Source: Pinibacter soli (GTDB lineage: Bacteria > Bacteroidota > Bacteroidia > Chitinophagales > Chitinophagaceae). From it: 64,000 nt of DNA. How positions within the stretch are numbered: the first letter of the stretch is position 1; the number at the start of each line of letters is the position of its first letter. Shown piece by piece: positions 52,351-60,539 of the stretch. The position numbers and the translations under genes are program-made. The notes under the pieces are model-generated. The model worked only from the letters and a program-made list of their open reading frames with translations. It did not search any database and had not been told where the DNA came from. Where the stretch lies: the NCBI RefSeq assembly GCF_029961145.1, contig NZ_JASBRG010000007.1, positions 57,897 to 121,896 of the forward strand. The letters run 5' to 3'.

Positions 52351-52497
52351 AATTAATAATTAATAAAGAATAATTAATAGGGCTGCCGTCATTGAAAAAA
52401 TGCAGCATATCCAAGGCCCTTTGATACCGCCAGATAGGTGAAATGTCAAAGTTTTAGAGAGTCGAAATATTAATTATCAATTATTAATTATTAATTC
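52351..52497. repeat. Inverted-repeat element (AATTAATAATTAA family)
   Basis: AATTAATAATTAATAAAGAA at 52351 pairs with the TAATTATTAATTCG end near 52497. Its left arm is almost identical over about 34 bases to the inverse of the right arm of the element at 54351-54496, so members of this family share sequence beyond simple AT richness. Confidence 0.8.
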
Positions 52498-52543
52498 GCC
52501 TTGCAAAATTTTACTAAATAGAACAGAATAAAAATACATTCCT

Positions 52544-53308
52544 ATGTTTCGAATAGACGATAAACATGCCGTTATAACAGGAGCAGGAAGCGGGATCGGG
52601 AAAGCAGTAGCATTGGTGTTTGCCAAACAAGGCGCCATTGTGCACGTGCTGGATGTGCAGGAAAATGCAGCGCTGCAAACAGTAAATGACATTACATCTG
52701 CCGGAGGACGGGCACAGGCTCATGTGTGCGACGTAACTAATCAAAAGCAGGTTACAGAGTTATTCAATTCAATTGAAAAGGTTGACATACTGGTGAATAG
52801 TGCCGGTATATCTCACATTGGTAGTGCCGACAATACCAGCGAAAGCGATTTTGACAAAGTGTATTCTGTAAATGTGAAAGGCGTTTATAATTGCTTGTAT
52901 GCCGCCATTCCGCGAATGAAGACGAACAAAGGTGGTGTGATTGTAAACATGTCATCCATTGCTGCAGTAGTTGGTCTAGCGGACAGGTTTGCGTACTCCA
53001 TGAGTAAAGGCGCGGTGTATGCAATGACGATGTCTGTTGCAAAAGATTATCTTGCAGATAATATCCGTTGTAATTCCATTGCACCGGCAAGGGTTCATAC
53101 ACCATTCGTAGATGGATTTTTGCAAAAGAATTATCCAGGTCAGGAAAAAGAAATGTACGAGAAACTATCTAAAACACAGCCGATCGGCCGCATGGGTAAA
53201 CCAGATGAGATCGCTAATCTCATTTTGTTCCTTTGCAGTGACGAAGCGGGTTTCATCACCGGCTGCGATTACCCGATAGATGGTGGCTTTATAAAACTAA
53301 ATACATAA
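52544..53308 (+). CDS. SDR-family oxidoreductase
   Basis: The 254-residue classical short-chain dehydrogenase has the NAD(P) motif TGAGSGIG (12-19), NSAGIS, Ser at 137-138 (NMSSIAA), Tyr151 and Lys155 (YSMSKG), and the C-terminal GFITGCDYPIDGGF. It oxidises a hydroxyl group of an unknown substrate. An FAH-family hydrolase follows on the same strand. The pair matches the last steps of non-phosphorylating L-fucose degradation (2-keto-3-deoxy-L-fuconate dehydrogenase and diketo-acid hydrolase), which would suit the GH95 fucosidase elsewhere in the window; this is inference. Confidence 0.9.
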   Translation: MFRIDDKHAVITGAGSGIGKAVALVFAKQGAIVHVLDVQENAALQTVNDITSAGGRAQAHVCDVTNQKQVTELFNSIEKVDILVNSAGISHIGSADNTSESDFDKVYSVNVKGVYNCLYAAIPRMKTNKGGVIVNMSSIAAVVGLADRFAYSMSKGAVYAMTMSVAKDYLADNIRCNSIAPARVHTPFVDGFLQKNYPGQEKEMYEKLSKTQPIGRMGKPDEIANLILFLCSDEAGFITGCDYPIDGGFIKLNT

Positions 53309-53309
53309 G

Positions 53310-53480
53310 ACGGAACGCAGATCTTCAAGATTGTCATGATTCGCTATGATTTTTTTTGAAGAAATCATAGCAAATCACAGACTCTCTAAATTTGTGTTTG
53401 ATTCAATAATAAAATTTAGAACGTAGTATAAAAAGAGGAATCATAACAAATCATGACAATCTTGAAAATCTGCGTTCGCT
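53310..53480. repeat. Inverted-repeat element (GGAACGCAGAT...TGTCATGAT family)
   Basis: CGGAACGCAGATCTTCAAGA then TTGTCATGATTC on the left pairs with AATCATGACAATC... and AATCTGCGTTC on the right (53436-53480). A second short palindrome GCTATGATTT/AAATCATAGC is near 53343-53370. It separates the SDR and FAH genes. Confidence 0.8.
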
Positions 53481-53498
53481 CTCTCAAAAAATCATTCA

Positions 53499-54353
53499 AT
53501 GAAACTTATTCGTTACGGTAGTTTTGAACAGGAAAAAACAGGTGTTATCATTAATGGTGTACAATACGATACATCTGATTTTGGTGAAGATTACAATGAG
53601 AAATTTTTCGCTACAGATGGTATTAAACGTCTTGCAGAATTTGTAGAAAAAAACAAAGGTTCTTTAAAAGAAATTCCTGCGGGAAGCCGTCTTGGTTCGC
53701 CATTGGCAAGACCTTCTAAAATTGTGTGCATCGGATTGAACTATGCCGACCATGCGAAAGAAACCGGCGCCGCGTTGCCTCCGGAGCCTGTAATTTTTAT
53801 GAAATCAACTACTGCATTATGCGGGCCATATGATGAGGTGGTTATTCCAAAGAATTCTGTAAAAACAGACTGGGAAGTGGAACTTGCAGTTGTGATTGGC
53901 AAAAAAGCTTCCTATGTAGAAGAAAAAGATGCGATGGATTACGTTGCAGGATATTGCCTTCACAATGATATCAGCGAAAGGGAATTTCAATTGGAAAGAA
54001 ACGGTACTTGGGATAAAGGTAAAGGTTGCGACACTTTCGCCCCGATGGGCCCATTCCTTGCCACTAAAGATGAAATTAAAGATGTAAACAATTTGCGTCT
54101 CTGGTTAACACTCAATGGCAAATCCATGCAGGACGGAAATACTTCCAACTTCATCTTTAATGTGGCGTTTGTTATCGCTTACGTCAGCAAGTTTATGACC
54201 TTGCTTCCGGGCGATATCATTTCCACAGGAACACCTGCCGGTGTAGGTTTAGGCATGAACCCAAATGTATACGTTAAGCCAGGAGATGTAATGGAGCTGG
54301 GGATCGATGGATTGGGCGTTTCGAGACAAGTGGCGAAAGCGTGGACGAAGTAA
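53499..54353 (+). CDS. Fumarylacetoacetate hydrolase family protein
   Basis: The 284-residue enzyme has the FAH fold: an N-terminal domain, then KIVCIGLNYADHAKETGA, metal-binding acidic residues in DWEVELAVVIG and NDISERE, and GDIISTGTPAGVGLGM. The family hydrolyses or isomerises beta-diketo or 2-hydroxy-diene acids. Relatives of this length in Bacteroidota act in sugar-acid pathways such as L-fuconate breakdown. It sits downstream of the SDR gene. Its TAA stop is the first word of the next repeat arm. Confidence 0.9.
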   Translation: MKLIRYGSFEQEKTGVIINGVQYDTSDFGEDYNEKFFATDGIKRLAEFVEKNKGSLKEIPAGSRLGSPLARPSKIVCIGLNYADHAKETGAALPPEPVIFMKSTTALCGPYDEVVIPKNSVKTDWEVELAVVIGKKASYVEEKDAMDYVAGYCLHNDISEREFQLERNGTWDKGKGCDTFAPMGPFLATKDEIKDVNNLRLWLTLNGKSMQDGNTSNFIFNVAFVIAYVSKFMTLLPGDIISTGTPAGVGLGMNPNVYVKPGDVMELGIDGLGVSRQVAKAWTK

Positions 54354-54496
54354 TTAATAATTAATAAAGGATAATTAATAGGGTGGCATTCGTTATTGAA
54401 TGCCACTTTTTTTATGATTAAACTGTTCATTCATCAGTTGCGGATGCGCTTAAATCGCGGACTGCCTTATTAATTATTCTTTATTAATTATTAATT
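54351..54496. repeat. Inverted-repeat element (AATTAATAATTAA family) with inner terminator
   Basis: TAATTAATAATTAATAAAGG starts at the FAH stop codon; the right arm TTAATTATTCTTTATTAATT ends near 54496. Inside is a true terminator at 54383-54413. Confidence 0.82.
54383..54413 (+). terminator. Rho-independent terminator of the FAH gene
   Basis: GTGGCATTC-GTTATT-GAATGCCAC is a perfect 9-bp stem followed by seven T on the plus strand, inside the inverted-repeat element. Confidence 0.85.
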
Positions 54497-54608
54497 GGCA
54501 CTTCACCCTGTAATATTTCAATCCGTTCTGTTACAAACATTAAGAATGAATTTCTGATCCAATAAAGTACACGGAATCAATTTCTTCTGTACTTTTCAGG
54601 CAGAATGG

Positions 54609-54616
54609 TATTTTTG
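54609..54616 (+). promoter_or_regulatory. -7 box TATTTTTG of lepB
   Basis: The box fits TAnnTTTG and lies 22 bases before the ATG at 54639. Confidence 0.5.
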
Positions 54617-54638
54617 TCCAATTTTAAAAAACAATTGA

Positions 54639-56195
54639 ATGTCGTCCCATCAGCTTTTTGTACTATTTCTTATCTCGATTTTACTGGTAATGCTTCCCTC
54701 ATTTGGTATCGCGGGAATGTTTAAAAAAGCAGGTGTTCCTACCTGGAAAGCTTATGTACCTTTTTACAATACTTATATAATGCAGAAGTTGGCAGACAGG
54801 CCCGTACATTGGGTTTACTGGCAATTCATTCCCATCGTTGGCTGGTTTATCACCATGGGGATTTTTATCGAGTGGGTAAAAGTATTTGGCAAGTTTGCAT
54901 TTTGGGAACATGCGGCAGCGGCTTTGGTGCCGTTTCTTTATTTCCCGTATATCGCTGCTAACAAGGACGACCGGTTTTTGGGTTCTGCGGTAGTAAAAAA
55001 ACACAGAAAATCAACTGCCCGCGAGTGGATCGACGCAGGTATTTTTGCGGTTGTGGCTGCCACACTTATCCGCACTTTTGTTTTTGAGGCTTATACCATT
55101 CCAACCGGTTCAATGGAGAAAACATTGCTGATAAACGACTTCTTGTTTGTAAGCAAATTCAAATACGGTCCGCGGATTCCGAATACGCCACTGGCAGTGC
55201 CTTTTGTACATCACACAATGCCATTTGGCAACGGCAAATCCTACACTGAAATTGTAAGCCTTCCATACATACGTTGGTTCGCTTCTCCCGTTAACAGAAA
55301 CGATGTAGTCGTTTTCAATTTCCCCACAGGTGATACAGTGATCAACAAAGAAGAATTTCAATCGAAAGACCCTTATTATGATGTGGCCCGCCGTTTAGGC
55401 AATGGCGACATCAATATTGGTAGAAACATCATTCTAAACGATCCTGAAACTTATCCGCTCGTAATTCGTCCTGTGGATAAAAAAGAGAATTATATCAAAA
55501 GATGTGTAGCAATCGCAGGCGACACATTGGAAGTTAAAGAAGGTGTTGTTTTCATAAACGGCAAACAAAATTTCATTCCGCCGCAATCTGAAATCCCTTA
55601 CGAAATCGAGACTTCCGGTCAACCGCTCGATCCGCAGATCATGAGAGATGAATATAATATTGACATTGAGAACCCGGAAGAATTTCAACCTTATGGTGGC
55701 AACAAATTTACTATGTTGCTAACGCAGGAGGCGGTAGACAAAATGAAAAAGAACGGTCTTGCAAAAACTATTAAACCACAATTGCAACAGCCTTCAGATA
55801 TTCCCGCACAAATGTGGGGACAGGTGACCTGGCCTTACGACACACTGCACAAATGGACCGTTGATGATTTTGGTCCGTTGTGGATCCCTGCCAAAGGTGC
55901 GACGCTTACATTGACGCCACAGAATTATTCAGTGTATGAAAGGGCAATCCGCACTTACGAAGGCAATAAGCTGGAAGTAAGAAACGGCAAGTATTACATA
56001 AACGATGTGGAAACTAACCAGTATACATTTAAACTGAATTATTACTGGATGATGGGAGATAACCGTCACGGTTCACAGGATTCACGCTACTGGGGCTTTG
56101 TTCCGGAAGATCACATCGTAGGCTCTGCCTCATTGATTTGGATGAGCTGGGACAAAGGAATCAGATGGAAGAGATTGTTTAAAACGATTAAATAG
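54639..56195 (+). CDS. lepB: Signal peptidase I with N-terminal DUF5684-like region
   Basis: The 518-residue enzyme is the long Bacteroidota form. Residues 1-105 are a multi-helix region resembling DUF5684 (GIAGMFKKAGVPTWKAYVPFYNTY). A further helix (AGIFAVVAATLIRTFVF) anchors the catalytic domain: Ser158 in IPTGSMEKTLL, Lys287 in YIKRCVAIAGD, and the late box GDNRHGSQDSRYWGFVPEDHIVG. A large insertion separates the Ser and Lys boxes. It removes signal peptides from secreted proteins on the outer face of the inner membrane. It has its own promoter. Confidence 0.93.
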   Translation: MSSHQLFVLFLISILLVMLPSFGIAGMFKKAGVPTWKAYVPFYNTYIMQKLADRPVHWVYWQFIPIVGWFITMGIFIEWVKVFGKFAFWEHAAAALVPFLYFPYIAANKDDRFLGSAVVKKHRKSTAREWIDAGIFAVVAATLIRTFVFEAYTIPTGSMEKTLLINDFLFVSKFKYGPRIPNTPLAVPFVHHTMPFGNGKSYTEIVSLPYIRWFASPVNRNDVVVFNFPTGDTVINKEEFQSKDPYYDVARRLGNGDINIGRNIILNDPETYPLVIRPVDKKENYIKRCVAIAGDTLEVKEGVVFINGKQNFIPPQSEIPYEIETSGQPLDPQIMRDEYNIDIENPEEFQPYGGNKFTMLLTQEAVDKMKKNGLAKTIKPQLQQPSDIPAQMWGQVTWPYDTLHKWTVDDFGPLWIPAKGATLTLTPQNYSVYERAIRTYEGNKLEVRNGKYYINDVETNQYTFKLNYYWMMGDNRHGSQDSRYWGFVPEDHIVGSASLIWMSWDKGIRWKRLFKTIK

Positions 56196-56203
56196 TAGAA
56201 CTA

Positions 56204-56348
56204 GGAACGCTGATTTTCATGATCGTCATGATTAGTTATGATCTTTTGATTTGAGTTACCAGGTTTTTAAGGGTTTAGTAATGGCTGACACACGAAAACC
56301 CAATTTTCAAATCATAATAATCATGAAAATCTTGAAAATCTGCGTTCC
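56204..56348. repeat. Inverted-repeat element (GGAACGC...TTTTCATGAT family)
   Basis: GGAACGCTGATTTTCATGAT then CGTCATGATTAG on the left pairs with CAAATCATAATAATCATGAA and ATCTGCGTTCC on the right. It lies between lepB and cdd on the same strand. Confidence 0.8.
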
Positions 56349-56367
56349 GTTCTCTTAATGTATTATC

Positions 56368-56853
56368 ATGGAGCAAAAACACATAAACCTCGTCTTCGAG
56401 AAATACAATTCCATAAACGAGTTGCAACCGGATGATGCACTGTTGCTTCGTAAAGCAATAGATGCCACTGGTCTTGCATATGCTCCTTATTCGAAATTCA
56501 ATGTGGGCGCGGCCGCAAAACTTGCCAACGGCGAGATCGTTGTAGGGGCCAACCAGGAAAATGCGTCGTATCCTGTTGGCATATGCGCAGAGCGAACACT
56601 GCTTTCTGCTGCGTCGTCTTTGTTTCCCAATGTTGCCATCGATACAATGGCCATAAGCTACAAAAGCACCGAGCTGGAAAGCGACCATCCCATTACTCCC
56701 TGCGGAGTTTGCAGGCAAACACTACACGAGTTCCAATTGCGGGTAAAACAAAGCATGCGATTGATCCTGGCAGGCGAGAAAGGCGAAGTTTACATTTTAT
56801 CCGATGCGGATATTTTGCTGCCTTTATCATTTTCTGCGACTGATCTACAATAA
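56368..56853 (+). CDS. cdd: Cytidine deaminase
   Basis: The 161-residue zinc enzyme has CAERT (Cys73, Glu75) and PCGVC (Cys112, Cys115), the three zinc cysteines and proton-shuttling Glu of the homotetrameric type. It converts cytidine and deoxycytidine to uridine forms in pyrimidine salvage. It is slightly longer than the usual 130-140 residues because of an N-terminal extension (MEQKHINLVFEKYNSINELQ). No partner gene is adjacent. Confidence 0.94.
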   Translation: MEQKHINLVFEKYNSINELQPDDALLLRKAIDATGLAYAPYSKFNVGAAAKLANGEIVVGANQENASYPVGICAERTLLSAASSLFPNVAIDTMAISYKSTELESDHPITPCGVCRQTLHEFQLRVKQSMRLILAGEKGEVYILSDADILLPLSFSATDLQ

Positions 56854-57022
56854 AGTTTTATTTTTTTCGTTACCAGTATATCTTGTCCTTGTTCTTCCCC
56901 TCCTTAAAAACCGTAAATTATAACCGGCCGGCTGCTTCGCTGAGAGTTCTAAAATCTTGTATTGTTTTTTGTATAAAAAACTGGCTCAAAAATTGTTTAG
57001 CGAGATATACGTTTAATAAATT

Positions 57023-57865
57023 ATGAAAAAATTACTCATTTTTTTAATCGCAGTAAGCCCTTTGTTATCAATGGCTCAGCCGTTTCACATTACGCTGTTT
57101 GGTGGATTGTCAAATTACCAGGGGGATTTGCAAGACAAACCGTACACATTTAGCGGTTCTAAGGCAGCATTTGGCTTGGGGGCACAATGTGACATCAATA
57201 ATCATCTTTCTGTAAAGGCGGGAATGATGTTCGGCAGAGTTGGGGCCGATGATAAGAACAGCGTTGATGTTTACAGAAAAGCACGTAATCTTAATTTTCA
57301 AAGCAACATAACTGAAGGAAGTGTTTTGGCACAATATGATTTCTTTGACCTTTCTGAGAAAAGATTGAGCCCGTATGTATTTGCAGGCATTGGCTTTTAT
57401 CATTTCAATCCGTACAGCTATGACACACTCGGAAGAAAAGTTTTCCTGCAACCATTGAGCACAGAAGGACAAGGCTTGGCGCAATATCCTGATAGAAAGC
57501 CTTATCACCTTACTCAATTTACAATTCCATTTGGCATAGGTCTTCATTTCAAATTGGCGGAGAACCTTGTTCTTGGCTATGAAATGGGCTTCCGTCCGGC
57601 ACTGACAGACTATCTCGATGACGTAAGCAAAACATATGTTGATCACGATGCATTACTGGCAGCAAAAGGTCCGCTGGCAGTGGAAATGTCTTATCGTGGT
57701 GATGAATTAAAAAATGGCGATCCAACTTATCCGCCAGATGGTGAGAAAAGAGGAGGAGCAAACAGAAAAGACTGGTACTATTTTTCAGGCTTTTCGCTTA
57801 GCATAGGCCTCAGCAAAAATGGACACACGCCGAAAGGGTTGGGTTGTCCGACGAGAGTTTATTAA
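57023..57865 (+). CDS. Outer-membrane beta-barrel protein (porin family)
   Basis: The 280-residue product has a signal peptide (LLIFLIAVSPLLSMAQ) and alternating hydrophobic/polar strands typical of an eight-stranded OmpA-like or OprF-like barrel: FHITLFGGLSNYQGDL, NHLSVKAGMMFGRVGADD, RLSPYVFAGIGFYHFNPY and LVLGYEMGFRPALTDYLDDV. The DYLDDVS motif is common in Bacteroidota proteins of this type (DUF6089-like). Role unknown. A small element and a terminator follow. Confidence 0.82.
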   Translation: MKKLLIFLIAVSPLLSMAQPFHITLFGGLSNYQGDLQDKPYTFSGSKAAFGLGAQCDINNHLSVKAGMMFGRVGADDKNSVDVYRKARNLNFQSNITEGSVLAQYDFFDLSEKRLSPYVFAGIGFYHFNPYSYDTLGRKVFLQPLSTEGQGLAQYPDRKPYHLTQFTIPFGIGLHFKLAENLVLGYEMGFRPALTDYLDDVSKTYVDHDALLAAKGPLAVEMSYRGDELKNGDPTYPPDGEKRGGANRKDWYYFSGFSLSIGLSKNGHTPKGLGCPTRVY

Positions 57866-57866
57866 T

Positions 57867-57956
57867 AATGGAAAATCGCAAGTGGAAAATTGAAAATGGT
57901 CGGTAGGGCGAATGGCTATAATTTTTCCAATAATTTTCCACTTTCAATTTTCCATT
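57867..57956. repeat. Inverted-repeat element (GGAAAATTGAAA family)
   Basis: AATGGAAAATCGCAAGTGGA then AAATTGAAAATGG on the left pairs with TTTTCCACTTTCAATTTTCC ending near 57955. It lies directly after the porin-like gene. Confidence 0.78.
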
Positions 57957-57973
57957 AAATCAAGCCTTATCAT

Positions 57974-58008
57974 AAAAAAGTCAATGAAGTTGTTCATTGA
58001 CTTTTTTT
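57974..58008. terminator. Bidirectional rho-independent terminator
   Basis: AAAAAAGTCAATGAA and TTCATTGACTTTTTTT form a 15-bp stem with a 4-base loop and T-runs on both strands, between convergent genes. The remaining bases to 58251 show no gene. Confidence 0.85.
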
Positions 58009-58251
58009 ATGAATTGTCGTAAATATGCCAGAAAAACAATTAATCAAATTCCTTGAAAATATTTTCATTTCTACCTCCTGTTCAACGTAAAAGAAAGATG
58101 ATGCAAGAGCTGGCGGGAATAATTAATTAATATCGTGAAAGAAAAATTTTTATCCACTTCAAATTTTTAATCAACTTGATTGGCAGGGCGAATGCGATTC
58201 TCCCTACAGGGCGCCCAGCATTTTCAACTTTCAATTTTCAATTCGGATGCG

Positions 58252-60189
58252 CTACAGCACGATAAACAACATGCCTGTCAATATCGGCGTGCCGTTTTTC
58301 AAATCGATTACATAAGAATAACCACCCATTGGGCATAGGTTGCCCTGGTATTTACCATCCCACACCGGAGATTCGGCGCCGATTGCTGAATAAACACACT
58401 GTCCAAACCTGTTATAGACCTTTACGGTAGAAGTCGGATATACCTGCAGCGATTCGAGGCGCCAGTAATCATTTGCGCCATCATTATTGGGGGAAAATGC
58501 ATTAGGGATAAGCAGTTTTTTAAAGACCTTCACAAATACGTCGTCAGTAGCCGTTGGGCAATTATGTGCCGATGTTACCACGAGGGTATAAGAGACATCT
58601 TTTGCAGGATTCACAGTTGGCTGCAAAGTGCTTTCTCCTGAAATGTCGGTAGCCGGCTGCCAGCTATAACTGATATCATCGCCCGAGGCCTGACCGTTTA
58701 GCGTGATGAATTGTCCCTGCAATATTTTTCTATCCGGGCCTGCATTTGCTGTTGGATTTTTCCAAACGGTTACTATAACGTCGTCAGAGCCGATGCACCC
58801 ATTTGCGTCGGACGCGGAAACGCGATAAGTGATGGTTTGCGTAGGTGATGCCACTGGATTTGCGACTCCTGTGTTTGATAAAGCCGTAGGTGGCGACCAA
58901 ACATAGTTAGCTCCACCAGAGGCTTGCAGGTTCGTCGATTCGCCGTTGCAAATCGCCACGTCCTGCCCCGCATTGATAACCGGCAGCGGATTCACTACCA
59001 CATCGACTGAGCCGGTATTGGTACAGCTATTATTATCGGTGTACGTGAGTTTATAAGTGCCTGCGCTAACGGTATGTGCAGTCAATGTTGGGTTTTGGTC
59101 GGTTGAAGTAAAACTGTTTGGCCCGGCCCACGCGAACGCCTTGCCGGCATTGGCCGAGAGCTTTATGGTGTTGTTGTCGCAAACCGGACTATTGGAACCG
59201 ATGCCTGTTGGTGGAATGGCATTTACCGTTACCGTTACTACGTTCGAGACAATTCTGCATGCAGTCGAATTTATATTTCCCAACTCTGCTGATACAATGC
59301 GGTATAGAACAACGCCTTTTCCTGTTGGCGTAAAATTAAGAGTAGTGGTAGTCGCGCCGGGTATGTCAGACCATGTCGCGCCATTGTCGGCGCTCTTTTG
59401 CCATTGATACGTTGGATTGCTATAGCCAGATGTAACCGTAGCCTGCAGCTGTACCGGCGCCAAAGCATTCTCACATTGATTCACACTGGGTGTGTGGGTA
59501 GTAGCATCTCCGGCATTCAGCATTGGACCACATGCACGAAAAGTAATGTCGTCCAGCGCGATATCGTTACCACAACCACCATCGGCGTTATTTGTCATGC
59601 GAATCACCACCTGGCTCACGTTTGCCGGTGTTTGAAAGAAAAGGCCATATTGTTTCCAAACCGGTGAAGTCGTGGACGGGATTTTCCCGGTGGAGTAAGT
59701 GCTCAGGACCGTTCCGGTAGTTGTTTCAATGCTGAAAGTAAGATTAGGTTCCTGTTGAGATCCTGGGCCACCGCAAGCAGATTGTCTAAGGATATTTACA
59801 ACCCATGCTGCAAACTCATAAGTAGTGTTGCCACAAAGTCCCGTAACCGTTTGCTTGTAAAAGTCGCCATGTTGCAGGGAAGCATTCACCACCATCATAT
59901 AGCCGTTTGGATCGTTGGGCGTATGATTGGTTAATGTGTGCCAGGAATCACCGAAACAACTGACAATAGAATTGCTAATTGTATAAAGGCCATCATTGGG
60001 GCAGCTGTTATTTCCCCAAAACGTATAAAATGTAACTGATGGATCCAATGCCGGACCGGGATTGGTGGCACCACTACCGAAAGTAATGTTCACTACAGGA
60101 TCGCCAAGGCTGCCGCTGCATAATTGTTGGGCAAAGATTTGGGAACTAAAAAATGCAATCAGAATGCACAGAAGAAACAGTCTTTTCAT
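58252..60189 (-). CDS. Secreted multidomain protein with T9SS type B (CHU_C) sorting domain
   Basis: The 645-residue protein has a signal peptide (ending SSQIFAQ) and an N-terminal jelly-roll-like domain with paired cysteines (QLCSGSLGDPVVNITFGSG, ending DDITFRACGP). Ig/PKD-like domains follow (YQWQKSADNGATWSDIPGA; PVINAGQDVAICNGESTNLQ; ANAGPDRKILQGQFITL). The C-terminal gliding-motility-type tail (LLIPNAFSPNNDGANDYWRL ... VKVYNRFGQCVYS) is the type B signal for T9SS export and attachment. Probably a surface carbohydrate- or protein-binding protein; ligand unknown. Confidence 0.9.
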   Translation of the reverse strand: MKRLFLLCILIAFFSSQIFAQQLCSGSLGDPVVNITFGSGATNPGPALDPSVTFYTFWGNNSCPNDGLYTISNSIVSCFGDSWHTLTNHTPNDPNGYMMVVNASLQHGDFYKQTVTGLCGNTTYEFAAWVVNILRQSACGGPGSQQEPNLTFSIETTTGTVLSTYSTGKIPSTTSPVWKQYGLFFQTPANVSQVVIRMTNNADGGCGNDIALDDITFRACGPMLNAGDATTHTPSVNQCENALAPVQLQATVTSGYSNPTYQWQKSADNGATWSDIPGATTTTLNFTPTGKGVVLYRIVSAELGNINSTACRIVSNVVTVTVNAIPPTGIGSNSPVCDNNTIKLSANAGKAFAWAGPNSFTSTDQNPTLTAHTVSAGTYKLTYTDNNSCTNTGSVDVVVNPLPVINAGQDVAICNGESTNLQASGGANYVWSPPTALSNTGVANPVASPTQTITYRVSASDANGCIGSDDVIVTVWKNPTANAGPDRKILQGQFITLNGQASGDDISYSWQPATDISGESTLQPTVNPAKDVSYTLVVTSAHNCPTATDDVFVKVFKKLLIPNAFSPNNDGANDYWRLESLQVYPTSTVKVYNRFGQCVYSAIGAESPVWDGKYQGNLCPMGGYSYVIDLKNGTPILTGMLFIVL

Positions 60190-60231
60190 GGCGGCGTGTC
60201 GTCGGGTGTAGGGACAAACTTACAAATTATT

Positions 60232-60524
60232 AATTTGAAAATTTGAAGATTTGAAAACGAAATGTGCGAGATTTTTTAATGAATCGACTGTTTTGTTATA
60301 CCATGGTTAAAAGGATGGATGAGAGGAGTATCGTTTAAGGTTTAAGGTGTGGCAGCGAAATGTGAGAGAAGGAACACAGATTTTCATGATTGTCATGATC
60401 GGTGGTGATTTGAGATTTCAAATTTGAAGTCTTCTCAAATCTAAAAATTCAAATCATCAATAACCATGACAATCATGAAAATCCGCGTTCCTTCTCATTT
60501 TCAAATTTCCACATTTTCAAATTA
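60232..60524. repeat. Nested inverted-repeat elements (TTTGAAAA outer, CAGATTTTCATGAT inner)
   Basis: The outer arms are AATTTGAAAATTTGAAGATT at 60232 and TTTCCACATTTTCAAATTA ending near 60524. The inner element at 60368-60496 has AGAAGGAACACAGATTTTCA then TGATTGTCATGAT, and the inverse copy ending GCGTTCCTTCT. This fills the gap between the T9SS protein and the UbiD gene. Confidence 0.78.
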
Positions 60525-60527
60525 ATC

Positions 60528-60535
60528 TACATTTG
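60528..60535 (+). promoter_or_regulatory. -7 box TACATTTG directly before the UbiD gene
   Basis: The box ends 5 bases before the ATG at 60540, so initiation at the normal distance would give a leaderless or near-leaderless mRNA. Confidence 0.45.
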
Positions 60536-60539
60536 CAGC

